Positions 17,962 to 27,118 are shown, numbered from the stretch's first letter. The stretch: 64,000 nt of DNA from Vibrio sp. B1FLJ16 (GCF_905175385.1 NZ_HG992750.1:620001-684000); one strand, 5' to 3'. The notes: generated from the sequence alone by a model not told the origin. Made by a program: numbers and translations.

Positions 17962-20538
17962 ATGCTATTAAGAAACATTGTTGAAAAGATATCCATCAAA
18001 CCGTTATTTTTCTTATTATTGCCCTTTTTTGCTACTTCAGTTTCGGCAGACCCACTGCCTGATGTTGCGTTAAAGGTGCTGGTTATCTCACCTACAGCAG
18101 AGACAAATGAAACCAATTCAGATGGCAGCGTGAATACAAATTACGCGCGCGGTCTGGACGCCATCGACGATATGCTGGACGAGATGGGAGTACCATATGA
18201 CGTCCTTGATGCTAGTACTGAAGTACTAGACTGGGATAAGCTAGTCACTAACGGTCAGGGTAACTATAACGGCATCATTCTGACTAATTCATTTCTTTAT
18301 TACCCAAATGAAGGCAATCCATGGAACTCTGCCTTTACGTTAGATGAATGGAAATTACTTCATGAATATGAGCGCACTTTTAATGTGCGCGAGTCAGTAA
18401 TGTCTGGCGATCCGATACCGTGGTGCTGGGCGAAACAAGATTTAGATCTCGATTACGGTATGGACTGGCAAGATGTAGAGTCTAATTATGCTGATTTAAC
18501 CGCTAGTTGGAACATTCCTGCCGGCTCTGTTAACGATAAAGAAGTATTTGAATATGTTAATAGAAACCAGTCTGTAGCATTGGTCGGTGAAAAATTTCTG
18601 GCTACGCCAAGAAGTATTCCTCTTACCTGTAGCGCAGACGTGGTGCTCGATGCGACCGCAACACCACTTCTAATTGACCAGGCTTCAGGCAAAGCTTTGA
18701 TATCCAGGGTTGAGTACCCTGATGGGCGCGAAGTACTTCTTTCGACTATTACTAACGCCTGGTATTTAGTGTTCTCCCAGGTACTCAATTACGAGTTCTT
18801 AAATTTTGCTACTCAAGGTGTATTCATCGGTTCGCGTAAAGTTTATCTGTCTGCGCATATTGATGACATATTCATTGGTGATGACCTGTGGAATATTGGT
18901 ACTAATACTACTGGCCCTAACAGTTACCGGACAACTCCAGCCGACATTCAGAATGTTGTAAGCGCCAACGCGAAATTCATAAACAGTAATTCAGCTCTAA
19001 TGTCTGATTACAAACTGGATTTCGTCTATAACGGTATAGGTGCTGCAAGACCACCTTTAGAATCTCAGCAGGACACCTTTATCGATTCTATGTATCGCCG
19101 TGCTGACAATGGCGATCAAAGCACTTCTTTTTCATCGAACCTCTTCAAACTATACAAACAACATGCGCTGTTCGATTTTGGCAGTGTTCAGTTACCTGCT
19201 GGCATCGACAGTTTTCAGGAAGCTGCGACAGCGATACTCACCCTTACTACCGCAAATAATGTCAACTCACCTAGTGGTCATATTTGCATGGTGAATAAAG
19301 CCTGGGATGAGTCAGCCAATTGGCGAGATAGATTAGGCACTGGATCTTGTGTTTCTTATACCTATAAAGCGAGCAATGGCGCTGACACTCAAGGTATTAT
19401 TGAAGCTAATGTCACTTCACTTGTAAATCAGTGGAAAGAGTCCGGTGGCTCCAATAATTTTGGATTCCTTGTAAGAGCGAAGAAAAATACTTGGGTTGAA
19501 CTTTATACCCGCGAAGCAGAAAACGAAAGCTATCGTCCGAAACTCTACATAGAATATGTGTCTGATTCCCAGCCACTGACTGACGCGATAGTAGCGAATG
19601 CAGATCACTTCCGATTTATAAACCATACTCTGACACACCGAAAACTATTCGAAAGCACAGGGGCAACTTACGATATCGTCTTTGCTGAACTGGACGAAAA
19701 CCTCAAGGTATGGGAAGAGCTAAACCTCCCGGACTTTGACAATGATTCTAAGGTACTCGTGACAGGCGAACATTCGGGTTTAGAAAATGGTATTGGTGAA
19801 TACACTGGCGGAGACTATGCACTAGAAGATTTAATCCCTTATCCAGATGGGCTAAATTATGCACTTGTTTACGCAATGGAAGCGTTGGGTATCGAATATG
19901 TTGCTTCAGATTCTTCTCGTGTGAACCAAAATACAGAGCAGAAACTTCCTGGTAGTAATATTATGCTGCTACCGCGCTATCCAACATCGGTATTTTACAA
20001 TGTTACTACGCCAGCAGAATTAACAGACGAATATAACTATATATTCTATGAGCGTTATGGCGAAATGGATCCACCAGTCGATCCTTGTACCGTTCCGGCA
20101 GCAATTTGTGCACCTCGTAGTTATTCACAAATTTTGGCGGCTGAAGCGGAAACAGCATTCCGTCATATGCTGTCGTATAAACCTTGGCCTCACTACTTCC
20201 ATAGCGCTAATCTGCGTAATTATAGCGGTGGAGATACACTGGTTTATGACTGGCTAAATGTTGTCGTGAATAAATATAAATCTTATATGCGCTTACCAAT
20301 CGTCAATATCGATTACTTGAGTAACGGTGAAAAGAGTAGAGAGAAACTGCTTGCGAGCGAAGCTAATGTAAGAGGCGTATGGAACCGAGATACCAATACA
20401 GTCACCGTTACTGCCGACAGTCCTGTAACAGTTCGAATGACAGGGGTGGGCAGCGACAGTTATGGCGGCCAATATCAATTGAAAGCTACAGTGGATGCGA
20501 ACGGGGAAGTATTTACCGTAGACCGCTCACTTGATTAA
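17962..20538 (+). CDS. Agd3-like secreted polysaccharide deacetylase with inserted DNRLRE-type domain
   Basis: This is 858 residues with a signal peptide cleaved near VSA-DPLP (residue 29). An N-terminal beta-rich part (about 30-290) resembles the carbohydrate-binding region of Agd3. The deacetylase motifs are SAHIDDIF (H299, D301, D302) and NHTLTH (H555, H559), the metal-binding pattern of this fold. Between them, about residues 365-535, lies a segment that looks like a DNRLRE domain (HALFDFG, ATAILTLTT, KAWDESANWRD, WVELYTRE, RPKLYIEYV). Agd3 (CE18) deacetylates fungal galactosaminogalactan. Divergent from pelA, this enzyme may deacetylate Pel outside the cell or help it bind surfaces. Family identity is from motif recall, and the substrate is inferred. 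A strong terminator follows. Confidence 0.75.
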   Translation: MLLRNIVEKISIKPLFFLLLPFFATSVSADPLPDVALKVLVISPTAETNETNSDGSVNTNYARGLDAIDDMLDEMGVPYDVLDASTEVLDWDKLVTNGQGNYNGIILTNSFLYYPNEGNPWNSAFTLDEWKLLHEYERTFNVRESVMSGDPIPWCWAKQDLDLDYGMDWQDVESNYADLTASWNIPAGSVNDKEVFEYVNRNQSVALVGEKFLATPRSIPLTCSADVVLDATATPLLIDQASGKALISRVEYPDGREVLLSTITNAWYLVFSQVLNYEFLNFATQGVFIGSRKVYLSAHIDDIFIGDDLWNIGTNTTGPNSYRTTPADIQNVVSANAKFINSNSALMSDYKLDFVYNGIGAARPPLESQQDTFIDSMYRRADNGDQSTSFSSNLFKLYKQHALFDFGSVQLPAGIDSFQEAATAILTLTTANNVNSPSGHICMVNKAWDESANWRDRLGTGSCVSYTYKASNGADTQGIIEANVTSLVNQWKESGGSNNFGFLVRAKKNTWVELYTREAENESYRPKLYIEYVSDSQPLTDAIVANADHFRFINHTLTHRKLFESTGATYDIVFAELDENLKVWEELNLPDFDNDSKVLVTGEHSGLENGIGEYTGGDYALEDLIPYPDGLNYALVYAMEALGIEYVASDSSRVNQNTEQKLPGSNIMLLPRYPTSVFYNVTTPAELTDEYNYIFYERYGEMDPPVDPCTVPAAICAPRSYSQILAAEAETAFRHMLSYKPWPHYFHSANLRNYSGGDTLVYDWLNVVVNKYKSYMRLPIVNIDYLSNGEKSREKLLASEANVRGVWNRDTNTVTVTADSPVTVRMTGVGSDSYGGQYQLKATVDANGEVFTVDRSLD

Positions 20539-20576
20539 GGTGTCGTAAAGCTAAGTTTTACTAACTAATTAAAAAA

Positions 20577-20612
20577 CCCGAAAAACAAACTGTTTTTCGG
20601 GTTTTATTTTTT
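20577..20612 (+). terminator. Rho-independent terminator after the Agd3-like gene
   Basis: A ten-base stem (CCCGAAAAAC pairing with GTTTTTCGGG) with a short loop is followed by a T-rich tract, 38 bases after the stop codon. An upstream A-run makes it work in both directions on paper. Confidence 0.9.
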
Positions 20613-21187
20613 CTACAAACTGTTTAATTACAAACACAGCATGCACTGTTTGTGCTGCATACTCATTTCTTTTAAACGTTATGTACTTAATCTAGTAAAT
20701 ATATTGTTCACGTGATTTGTTAACCAGCTTACGACAGTAAATGGTGCGTTTCTTCATACGGCGGGAAGACTTGTTTATTTTTTGAACCAAAAAGGGGGCG
20801 CAGGTCACGCCTTGGTAATTATATCGAACATGTGTGTTGATTATTTTTTACGTAATTTGTAGTGTAATTGTTAAAAGAACTGAGTTCAGCATCATCATTC
20901 TTCGCTAGTCAAACTGTAATGTATGCAGCTGATTTGTGGGTGTTTATTTAGGCGTTGAGATGCAGCTGCTGTGCATGACGGTTTCACTTTTCGGGTGCGA
21001 TCCCCTCTGCTAGGGAGGTTCGGTGGCATGATTAGGTTGCGAACATAGCCGTCATGATGGTGACTTTGTTCGGAATATAAACAAGCATTAGCTTAATGCG
21101 ATGAGAGATGATTAGCTTACATTTTGTAAGTGTTGAATTTGTGAAAATCACCGCCATGGCACGTGACGCCGGAGTTAGGGGATAGAA
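20613..21187. other. Intergenic region upstream of the amidase operon
   Basis: This is a 575-bp gap. Besides the structured candidate at 20974-21056, described separately, I see only AT-rich sequence and no open frame with a ribosome binding site. The promoter of the amidase operon should be here. Confidence 0.4.
20974..21056 (+). ncRNA. Candidate structured leader RNA before the amidase operon
   Basis: CATGACGG at 20974-20981 pairs perfectly with CCGTCATG at 21049-21056, closing an 83-nt segment. Inside it are further helices, such as CAC/GTG around a TTTTCG loop and CCCT/AGGG around CTGCT. It lies about 130 bases upstream of the amidase start on the sense strand. The layout is that of a multi-helix junction, as in riboswitches or a small RNA, but it matches no class I know. 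It could also be chance pairing. Confidence 0.3.
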
Positions 21188-22579
21188 ATGGATGTCATTA
21201 ATAAAACGGCCGTGGAATTAATCGCCGACTTAAGAGCTTTCAGAATTTCAGCGGTCGAGCTGATGGAAAGAACCATCGCTCATGCTAGGCGAGTGCAAGT
21301 TCAGTTTAATCCGTTCTCTGTGACTATGTACGACGAGGCCAGGGCTCAAGCCAGAGTTGCCGATGAGTTGCTTGCGGAGGGCTTAGGGGGAATATTGTGT
21401 GGCTTACCCATTACTATTAAAGAGTCTCAATATTTGGCTGACACTCCTTGTACCAATGGTTCCTGTAGTCAGGTGGATTTTATCCCAGAACAAACCAGTG
21501 AAGCAGTTCAACGTTTAATTAATGCCGGAGCCATCATCTTTGCTAAAACGACTTGTCCGGAGTTTAGTTTAAGCGGCACTACTCGCAGTGAGCTGTTTGG
21601 CTTAACGAAAAACCCACGTGATGATTCCAGAACCAGTGGTGGATCGTCGGGTGGGGCAGGGGCTGCGATCGCAGCAGGAGCTGGAACCTTAAGCTTTGGT
21701 GGTGACGGTGGTGGATCAATTCGTATTCCTGCAGCTTTTTGTGGAATCACAGGTTTTAAACCAACGTTTGATCTTATCCCCCGAGAGCCTTGCTCTCCAA
21801 GTTGGAGCACTCTCGTTTCTTATGGGCCGATGACACGAAACGTTGCTGATGCAAAACTTATGTTTGATGCGTTGACTCTACAAGCAGACAGTGAATTACA
21901 TCACCCGAAATCATTACTCGAAACAAAAGTCATTGTGTCTGAAGATCTTGGTCACCTACCGATTGATGACGACGTTCGACATACTTTTCGAACCGTCATT
22001 GACACGCTAATCAAATCTGGAGTGGAGGTCGTTTATGATCATCCGCAATTGCCGGCTTCAGTCATTGCTTGGGTGACGAGTGCGTACTATGACACTTGGT
22101 ATTATCAGTCACTTAAAGAGCAGCCACTTGAAGGTATAGAAGAAGAAACGTTACGCTCATTTCAGTTTGCCAGTACCTTAACGGAAGAAGAGTACTTAGC
22201 GGCAGAAGAGCATAGAAATGTTATATTGGCAGCTTATCAAGCTATGTATGAGCGTAATGGCTGTCAGTTGTTTCTCTCTCCCACGGTGGGGTGTGAAGCA
22301 TTTACGCATGACCGACGATATCCCAAGTATCTCGGTTCAACCAAAATTGAGTTACCCTGGCTGGATTGGGCTGGCTTTCTATATGACGCAAATTTGTGCG
22401 GATTTCCGGCTCTGGCAATGCCTATGGGGTACGGTAATGAGAGCTTGCCTCTATCACTACACATTACGGGATTATGTGGGCTGGACAGCCAAATCTTAAA
22501 CTTTGCTGAACAATTAGAATTTTTATTGGCGTTGGACTCTTCTCCTGTTTATCTGCCTAGTACAGAGGAAGCTGAGTGA
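21188..22579 (+). CDS. Amidase-signature family amidase
   Basis: This is 463 residues of the amidase-signature fold. The catalytic Lys is in GLPITIKES (about residue 80). The glycine- and serine-rich signature includes SGGSSGGAGAA with the cis-Ser, followed by SFGGDGGGSIRIPAAFCG with the nucleophile Ser. These enzymes hydrolyse or transfer amide bonds in small molecules. No signal peptide is seen, so it acts in the cytosol. The stop codon overlaps the start of the next gene (TGATG), so the two are coupled. This could be a peptide-amide or acyl-amide hydrolase; the sequence does not show the substrate. Confidence 0.88.
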   Translation: MDVINKTAVELIADLRAFRISAVELMERTIAHARRVQVQFNPFSVTMYDEARAQARVADELLAEGLGGILCGLPITIKESQYLADTPCTNGSCSQVDFIPEQTSEAVQRLINAGAIIFAKTTCPEFSLSGTTRSELFGLTKNPRDDSRTSGGSSGGAGAAIAAGAGTLSFGGDGGGSIRIPAAFCGITGFKPTFDLIPREPCSPSWSTLVSYGPMTRNVADAKLMFDALTLQADSELHHPKSLLETKVIVSEDLGHLPIDDDVRHTFRTVIDTLIKSGVEVVYDHPQLPASVIAWVTSAYYDTWYYQSLKEQPLEGIEEETLRSFQFASTLTEEEYLAAEEHRNVILAAYQAMYERNGCQLFLSPTVGCEAFTHDRRYPKYLGSTKIELPWLDWAGFLYDANLCGFPALAMPMGYGNESLPLSLHITGLCGLDSQILNFAEQLEFLLALDSSPVYLPSTEEAE

Positions 22580-23550
22580 TGGCATTATGGCAGGTAAATT
22601 TTTCAGACAATAGGTACATGGATGAAAACTTGAAACATCGATTTCACCATGCATGGCTGGCATATCAAGCGTGGTACCTGGACGAAGGAGAGGCTGCACG
22701 TCCGACATATTTGCAATGTATTCAGGCAATAAAAACTCATATGCCAGAACTGTATCCAACTTATAAAAGATTGACGGAACATTTAGATGCCAATGATCTC
22801 ATGGCGAGGTTTCTGAGTTTATATAATCCTCCAATTTTTTATAGCGGCTGTTCTCAGTTGGTCACTAAACAAGACAACTGCGCATGGCTAGTAAGAAATT
22901 ATGACTTTCCGCAGTACCTTTTCGAAGGTCAGGTCATGCTTAGTCAATGGAACGAGAAAAAAGTACTGGGCATGACGGACTGCTTTTGGGGTATTTTAGA
23001 TGGCATAAATGAAGATGGCCTAGCATGTTCGTTAAATTTTGGCGGCCATGGTGTAAAAGGAGAAGGTTTTGGCATTACCATTGTTTTGCGCTATTTGCTT
23101 GAAACATGCAGTAATGTCGAGCAGGCTATTAATAAACTGAAAACGATACCTGTCCATCTTGATTATACGTTGGCTTTGGTAGATGCAAACGGGGAGCACA
23201 GGACGGTTTATTTAAACCCAGGTAATAGTCCTGTTATCACTAATCATTATATTTCAGCCAATCATCAAGTAGTGGTTGAAAATGAAGAAGCGCTATTTTT
23301 GCCGGACAGTGTTGAAAGGCTCGCTAAACTAGAAGAAATAAGCTGTAACTATACCGAACCTTATCAAATAGCGAGTCAGTTTTTACAGCCGCCATTATAC
23401 CGAAGTCATCAGGAACACAGGTATGGGACACTATATACCAGTATGTATGATTGCGCGAACAAGCAAGCACATTATGTCTGGCCGTGTACCGAGCAGGTCG
23501 TGGGTTTTGATAACTTTAATTCTCGGTCTGTTGTCATTACGAGAACTTAA
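22579..23550 (+). CDS. Ntn-type C45 family hydrolase/acyltransferase-like protein
   Basis: This is about 323 residues. After about 90 residues comes FYSGCSQL, where Gly-Cys is the expected autocleavage site and C91 the new N-terminal nucleophile. It is followed by WLVRNYDFP, GMTDCFWGILDGINEDGLACSLNFGG and ALVDANGEHRTVY. This order is typical of the peptidase C45 / acyl-CoA:6-APA acyltransferase-like group, which hydrolyse or form linear amide bonds after self-processing. The start overlaps the amidase stop (TGATG). The 293-bp gap before the ATP-grasp gene holds hairpins, so the third gene may have its own control. Confidence 0.8.
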   Translation: MALWQVNFSDNRYMDENLKHRFHHAWLAYQAWYLDEGEAARPTYLQCIQAIKTHMPELYPTYKRLTEHLDANDLMARFLSLYNPPIFYSGCSQLVTKQDNCAWLVRNYDFPQYLFEGQVMLSQWNEKKVLGMTDCFWGILDGINEDGLACSLNFGGHGVKGEGFGITIVLRYLLETCSNVEQAINKLKTIPVHLDYTLALVDANGEHRTVYLNPGNSPVITNHYISANHQVVVENEEALFLPDSVERLAKLEEISCNYTEPYQIASQFLQPPLYRSHQEHRYGTLYTSMYDCANKQAHYVWPCTEQVVGFDNFNSRSVVITRT

Positions 23551-23843
23551 CGACATCAGTTAGAGAGTGTACTTTCGGCAATTACTAGTAAAAGTCATTG
23601 TTTTATTAACATTCAGGTGAACGATATCATTCTTATATAAAGTGCTTATTCACCTGAGAGTAAATAGCAGAGCGTAGAATTACATTAATAATGTTAGATC
23701 GAGGATTGATCTGGATATTCCCCGCTACGGGGAAGAATACGAAATTCTTAGGTTACCCCCATAACCAAGTTTCAGTTAACGAGTAAGCTGTCTGTATTAC
23801 TGCTACTCATTACAAGCGATGTTAATTTTCTACATTAAGGACG
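23551..23843 (+). promoter_or_regulatory. Hairpin-rich leader of the ATP-grasp gene
   Basis: The gap holds an inverted repeat (TCAGGTGAA at 23613, TTCACCTGA at 23649) and then three consecutive small hairpins on the sense strand: TTCCCC/GGGGAA at 23718-23734, AAGAAT/ATTCTT at 23733-23749, and GGTTA/TAACC at 23751-23766. The first two share two bases, so they would compete. This looks like a structured 5' untranslated region ending about 78 bases before the ATG. I do not recognise a known riboswitch in it. Confidence 0.35.
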
Positions 23844-25385
23844 ATGGAAATGTTGGAAACAATGAAGGAATTATCCAAAAGAATAAGAGGTAATTCTAAA
23901 CAAGTTACGCCAAATTTGTCAGTAAGCAGTGATAAAGAACAAACGAAATTGAAGGGAATGACGGATATTTATCGATTCTTCCGTGATAATGATACGCCGA
24001 TATATTTTATCTCACCTACTGCTTATAATATATTAGGTTTAGGTCAGTGGATTAATGCGTTCAATTATATTACCCACTTTGATTCATTTGATGGTGGACA
24101 TTTCCGAGTATTGAATCCAAAAATGGAGCAACCTCGGGATTTTGAATCAATGGAAGATCTGGTGAACTACCTGGTGAGCCATAAAGACAGCATTGATATG
24201 TTTGAGCGAAAAGGTTCAAAAGGAAAGATTCTTACCGTCATGTTTGACGAGACGACTGAGCAACTTGCCAAAGAACTCGATATGGAAATCGCTTTACCCA
24301 GTCATGAGCTACGAAAATATTTAGATTCCAAAATCGTTACAACTCGTTTAGCCAACGAGGCCAACGTTCCTAGTGCCCCTAACGTATATGACATTGAAGT
24401 CTCAAGCTTTAAAGAGTTGATGACCGTAGCGAGAAAGAATGGTCTCGGAACGAAGCTTGTGGTGCAAACTCCATATGGTGATTCCGGTAAGACGACTTTC
24501 TTTATTAATAGTGAAGCGGACTGGAATAAACACCAAGATAATATTGTTGATGAAACACTAAAGATCATGAAATACATCAACCACATCCCCGGGACAGTAG
24601 AAGCGGTTGCGACACGTTGTGGGACCTTAGTTGGACCGCTTCAAACTGACATTACCGGTTATAAAGAGCTGACTCCTTATGGCGGAGGCTGGTGTGGCAA
24701 TGATATTTTCCCAGACTTATTGCAGGGAGAAATCCGTAGCCAAATTATCTCCATGGTTAAACGCATGGGTGACAAATTATATGAGACGGGATATCGCGGT
24801 ACTTTTTGTTTTGATTATCTGGTTGATACTGATGATGGCAAAGTTTATCTAGGTGAAATTAATCCGCGTCTAAGTGGTGCGAGTCCTCTGACAAACCTGG
24901 TCACGTCCAAGTACGGCGGCGCACCGCTTATGCTGTTTCACTTATTAGAGTTCATGGATGTCGACTTTGAGATCGATATTGAGAAAATCCAACAACGTTG
25001 GGCTGATTATGATAGCTGGACGCAACTGGTACTTAAAAGTACTGACGATAAGGTTAAGCGAATTACTAAAGCCCCCAAAACCGGTATTTGGACTATGTCC
25101 GAGAATAGTGATATCAAGTTTGTTCGCGACTCAATTGACTGGACTAACGTCTCAAGCCAAAACGACGCATTTTATATGCGCGTTTACGGAGTAGGAGATT
25201 ACAGTTATCTCGGGGCGGATTTAGGCATTTTGGTGAGTAGAGGTAGAATGCAAACCGATGACCGTGATCTTACTCGCCGTGCCCGGAAATGGGTTAAGGC
25301 GATCCACAGAGAATTTGCATTTGAAGAGGTATTGCCACAGGAGCAAGACGATATGGTGCAAAATTCTATGCGAAAAATGATGTAG
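23844..25385 (+). CDS. ATP-grasp ligase (biotin carboxylase-like)
   Basis: This is 513 residues, preceded by an AAGGAC ribosome binding site. Residues about 60-150 form an N-terminal alpha/beta part. The ATP-grasp core follows: KLVVQTPYGDSGKTTFFI (nucleotide-binding loop), GTFCFDYLVDTDDGKVYLGEINPRLSGASPLTN (acidic and Asn-Pro-Arg metal site, about residues 325-355), and a C-terminal extension of about 150 residues with no clear family. ATP-grasp enzymes join a carboxylate to an amine, thiol or similar group through an acyl-phosphate. With the amidase and C45 hydrolase upstream, the set suggests a pathway that makes and trims an amide-linked small molecule; this is inference. A terminator follows at 25438. 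Confidence 0.82.
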   Translation: MEMLETMKELSKRIRGNSKQVTPNLSVSSDKEQTKLKGMTDIYRFFRDNDTPIYFISPTAYNILGLGQWINAFNYITHFDSFDGGHFRVLNPKMEQPRDFESMEDLVNYLVSHKDSIDMFERKGSKGKILTVMFDETTEQLAKELDMEIALPSHELRKYLDSKIVTTRLANEANVPSAPNVYDIEVSSFKELMTVARKNGLGTKLVVQTPYGDSGKTTFFINSEADWNKHQDNIVDETLKIMKYINHIPGTVEAVATRCGTLVGPLQTDITGYKELTPYGGGWCGNDIFPDLLQGEIRSQIISMVKRMGDKLYETGYRGTFCFDYLVDTDDGKVYLGEINPRLSGASPLTNLVTSKYGGAPLMLFHLLEFMDVDFEIDIEKIQQRWADYDSWTQLVLKSTDDKVKRITKAPKTGIWTMSENSDIKFVRDSIDWTNVSSQNDAFYMRVYGVGDYSYLGADLGILVSRGRMQTDDRDLTRRARKWVKAIHREFAFEEVLPQEQDDMVQNSMRKMM

Positions 25386-25437
25386 GCATCCCAGAGACAA
25401 ATAATTACTGAAATAGATTCATAGTTGTTTCGGAACG

Positions 25438-25469
25438 AAAAAGGCCGCTAATTTCTTAGCGGCCGTTTT
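25438..25469 (+). terminator. Terminator after the ATP-grasp gene
   Basis: The inverted repeat AAGGCCGCTAA / TTAGCGGCC is followed by TTTTA, about 50 bases after the stop codon. Confidence 0.8.
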
Positions 25470-25472
25470 ACT

Positions 25473-25520
25473 ATATGTGGCGTAGAGTCGGGGTCGCGAC
25501 CGACTAGGGATTTAACAAAT
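25473..25520. repeat. Degenerate copy of the tRNA-Ser 3' end (possible old att scar)
   Basis: TATGTGGCGTAGAG followed by CTAGGGATTTAAC resembles the attachment repeat TAAATGTGGCGGAGAG... AGGGATTTGAAC about 100 bases downstream. As with both intact copies, a terminator hairpin sits just upstream. This suggests an earlier integration at the same tRNA that has since decayed. The similarity is partial and broken in the middle. Confidence 0.3.
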
Positions 25521-25550
25521 CCCATTGATTTTTTAGCGCGCATAAACGAC

Positions 25551-25580
25551 GAAAGCCCGTTGATTTCTCAACGGGCTTTC
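25551..25580 (-). terminator. Hairpin terminator, probably the original one of tRNA-Ser
   Basis: A perfect inverted repeat GAAAGCCCGTTGA / TCAACGGGCTTTC lies directly beside the left attachment repeat. In the empty chromosome it would follow the 3' end of tRNA-Ser on the minus strand. It is now separated from the tRNA by the island. Confidence 0.7.
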
Positions 25581-25616
25581 TAAATGTGGCGGAGAGATAG
25601 GGATTTGAACCCTAGA
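25581..25616. repeat. attL: left 36-bp attachment repeat of the island
   Basis: These 36 bases are identical to 58605-58640. Thirty of them (25587-25616) equal the T-arm and acceptor 3' end, with CCA, of tRNA-Ser. The sequences diverge right after position 25616. This is the expected scar of site-specific integration into a tRNA gene. Confidence 0.9.
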
Positions 25617-25853
25617 AAAATCATCTCGATACATATAATTAACTGATTATTAGTGTTTTTATCAATTCGCTACCACCGAATGACCGAAAAGTTGACTAAC
25701 CAGATTGATATTAGATTATCTAGGGATTTTTGCAATTAACAAGGGCTTTGTTGCGTAATCAGAGTGTAGTAAGGATGGCTCACCGTTTCTTCATCAGATA
25801 TTACAAACTCAGTTACTGGTAGGGAGCTACACCTTGAACTTACTTGTATTTCC

Positions 25854-26883
25854 TCAAACGGGATTAAATGCTTGATTGATATCGTATTCGCTATTCTTCG
25901 CTAAGATACGCCAAGCCACACGGACAAGTTTGTTTGCTAAAGCGACAATAGCTTTTGCTTTGCCACGGCGTGCAATTAATCCCCTCAACCAACCTCCCAT
26001 TGCGTCTGTTTTACTCGCGCCACATCGGACTACCGCTCAAGCCCCATGAATGAGTAATACCCTTAATTCACGATTACCTGTTTTCGATAACGAATCGAGG
26101 TTACTTTTGCCTCCTGTACTATTTTGTTTCGGAACCAGTCCACACCACGCTGAGAACTGCCGACCATTTTGGGAATTGTTTACCAGTGCCTACTTCACTA
26201 ATCAATGCCGCTGTTAAAATCGGGCCGAAACCAGGAATACTCCGAATAGCTTCATACCTTGGGCTTCGCTGACTCAATAACGCTATTTCCTGAGTAATTT
26301 CACCTATACTTTCGCTGACACTGACAAATTCACAGTATAGTGTTTGCAGTAAGTTCCTCATTACAGGAGAAAGCTCATTTTCTGCATCTTCAATCGCTAG
26401 CGGTAAATGACTCCGTAGTGCTTTAGCAGACAGCGGGAAGACAACTCCGTACTCAACGGCCAACCCTCTTATCTGATTAGCAAGATCTGTTCTCCACCAA
26501 ACGTTTACGGACGCTGCGTATCGCTTTGAGGTCTTGTTGCTCAACAGACTTAACAGGAACAAAATGAATGTCGGGTCTAGAAAAGGCTTCGCAAATAGCT
26601 CTCGCATCATTGGCGTCGTTTTTTGCCGCCTAACAAATGCTTTTACGTGTTGGGCGGGTATCAGTGCTACTCTAAAGCCTAGCTCCTGAAATATTCTGCC
26701 CCAATGATTTGAAGTTGCGCATGACTCCATCGCAAGAGCAGTTTGCTCTGATACTTGACGGACAGTATCGATAAGCCTATCACGATTAACTTTTCGGTTT
26801 GACAAAATTTGTCCATCAGTACTCAATACATATACTTGGAAGAGATTTTTGGCTATATCGATGCCGACAACTTTAATAGACAT
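25854..26883 (-). pseudogene. Decayed IS110-family transposase
   Basis: The start MSIKVVGIDIAKNLFQVYVL at 26883 and the ending NQAFNPV at 25854 define a full-length IS110-type transposase of about 340 codons. It is broken by a pair of compensating frameshifts: between them the true sequence (NDANDARAICEAFSRPDIHFVPV) is only readable in another frame. There is a further shift after FPKWSA and an in-frame stop before AVVRCGASKTDAMGG. It cannot make an active DEDD recombinase. It lies at the left end of the island and marks old sequence there. Confidence 0.85.
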
Positions 26884-27118
26884 GCTCGTTACTCCTGTTC
26901 TCACTGGTTGCACCATTAGTTTGGTACAACGACGCTAGAAGGGCGGTGCGCCCATCACATCAAAGCCACTCAATTTGCAAAATCTACAGTTTGAATATAG
27001 GTTTTATAAAAGCATCAGGTTTATTCTGATCAGGGTTACAAGGTAGTTGGTGCTAGTGGGGAGTGGCGTTGTTGACTAAAGTTGTTGACTAAATTAGTTG
27101 AACCTTTCCTCAACCCTG

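Noticed and set aside
26119-26916. Intact 265-residue IS110 transposase
   Set aside because: The middle third is out of frame relative to the family and the C-terminal part is missing from this frame. It is a pseudogene covering 25854-26883.
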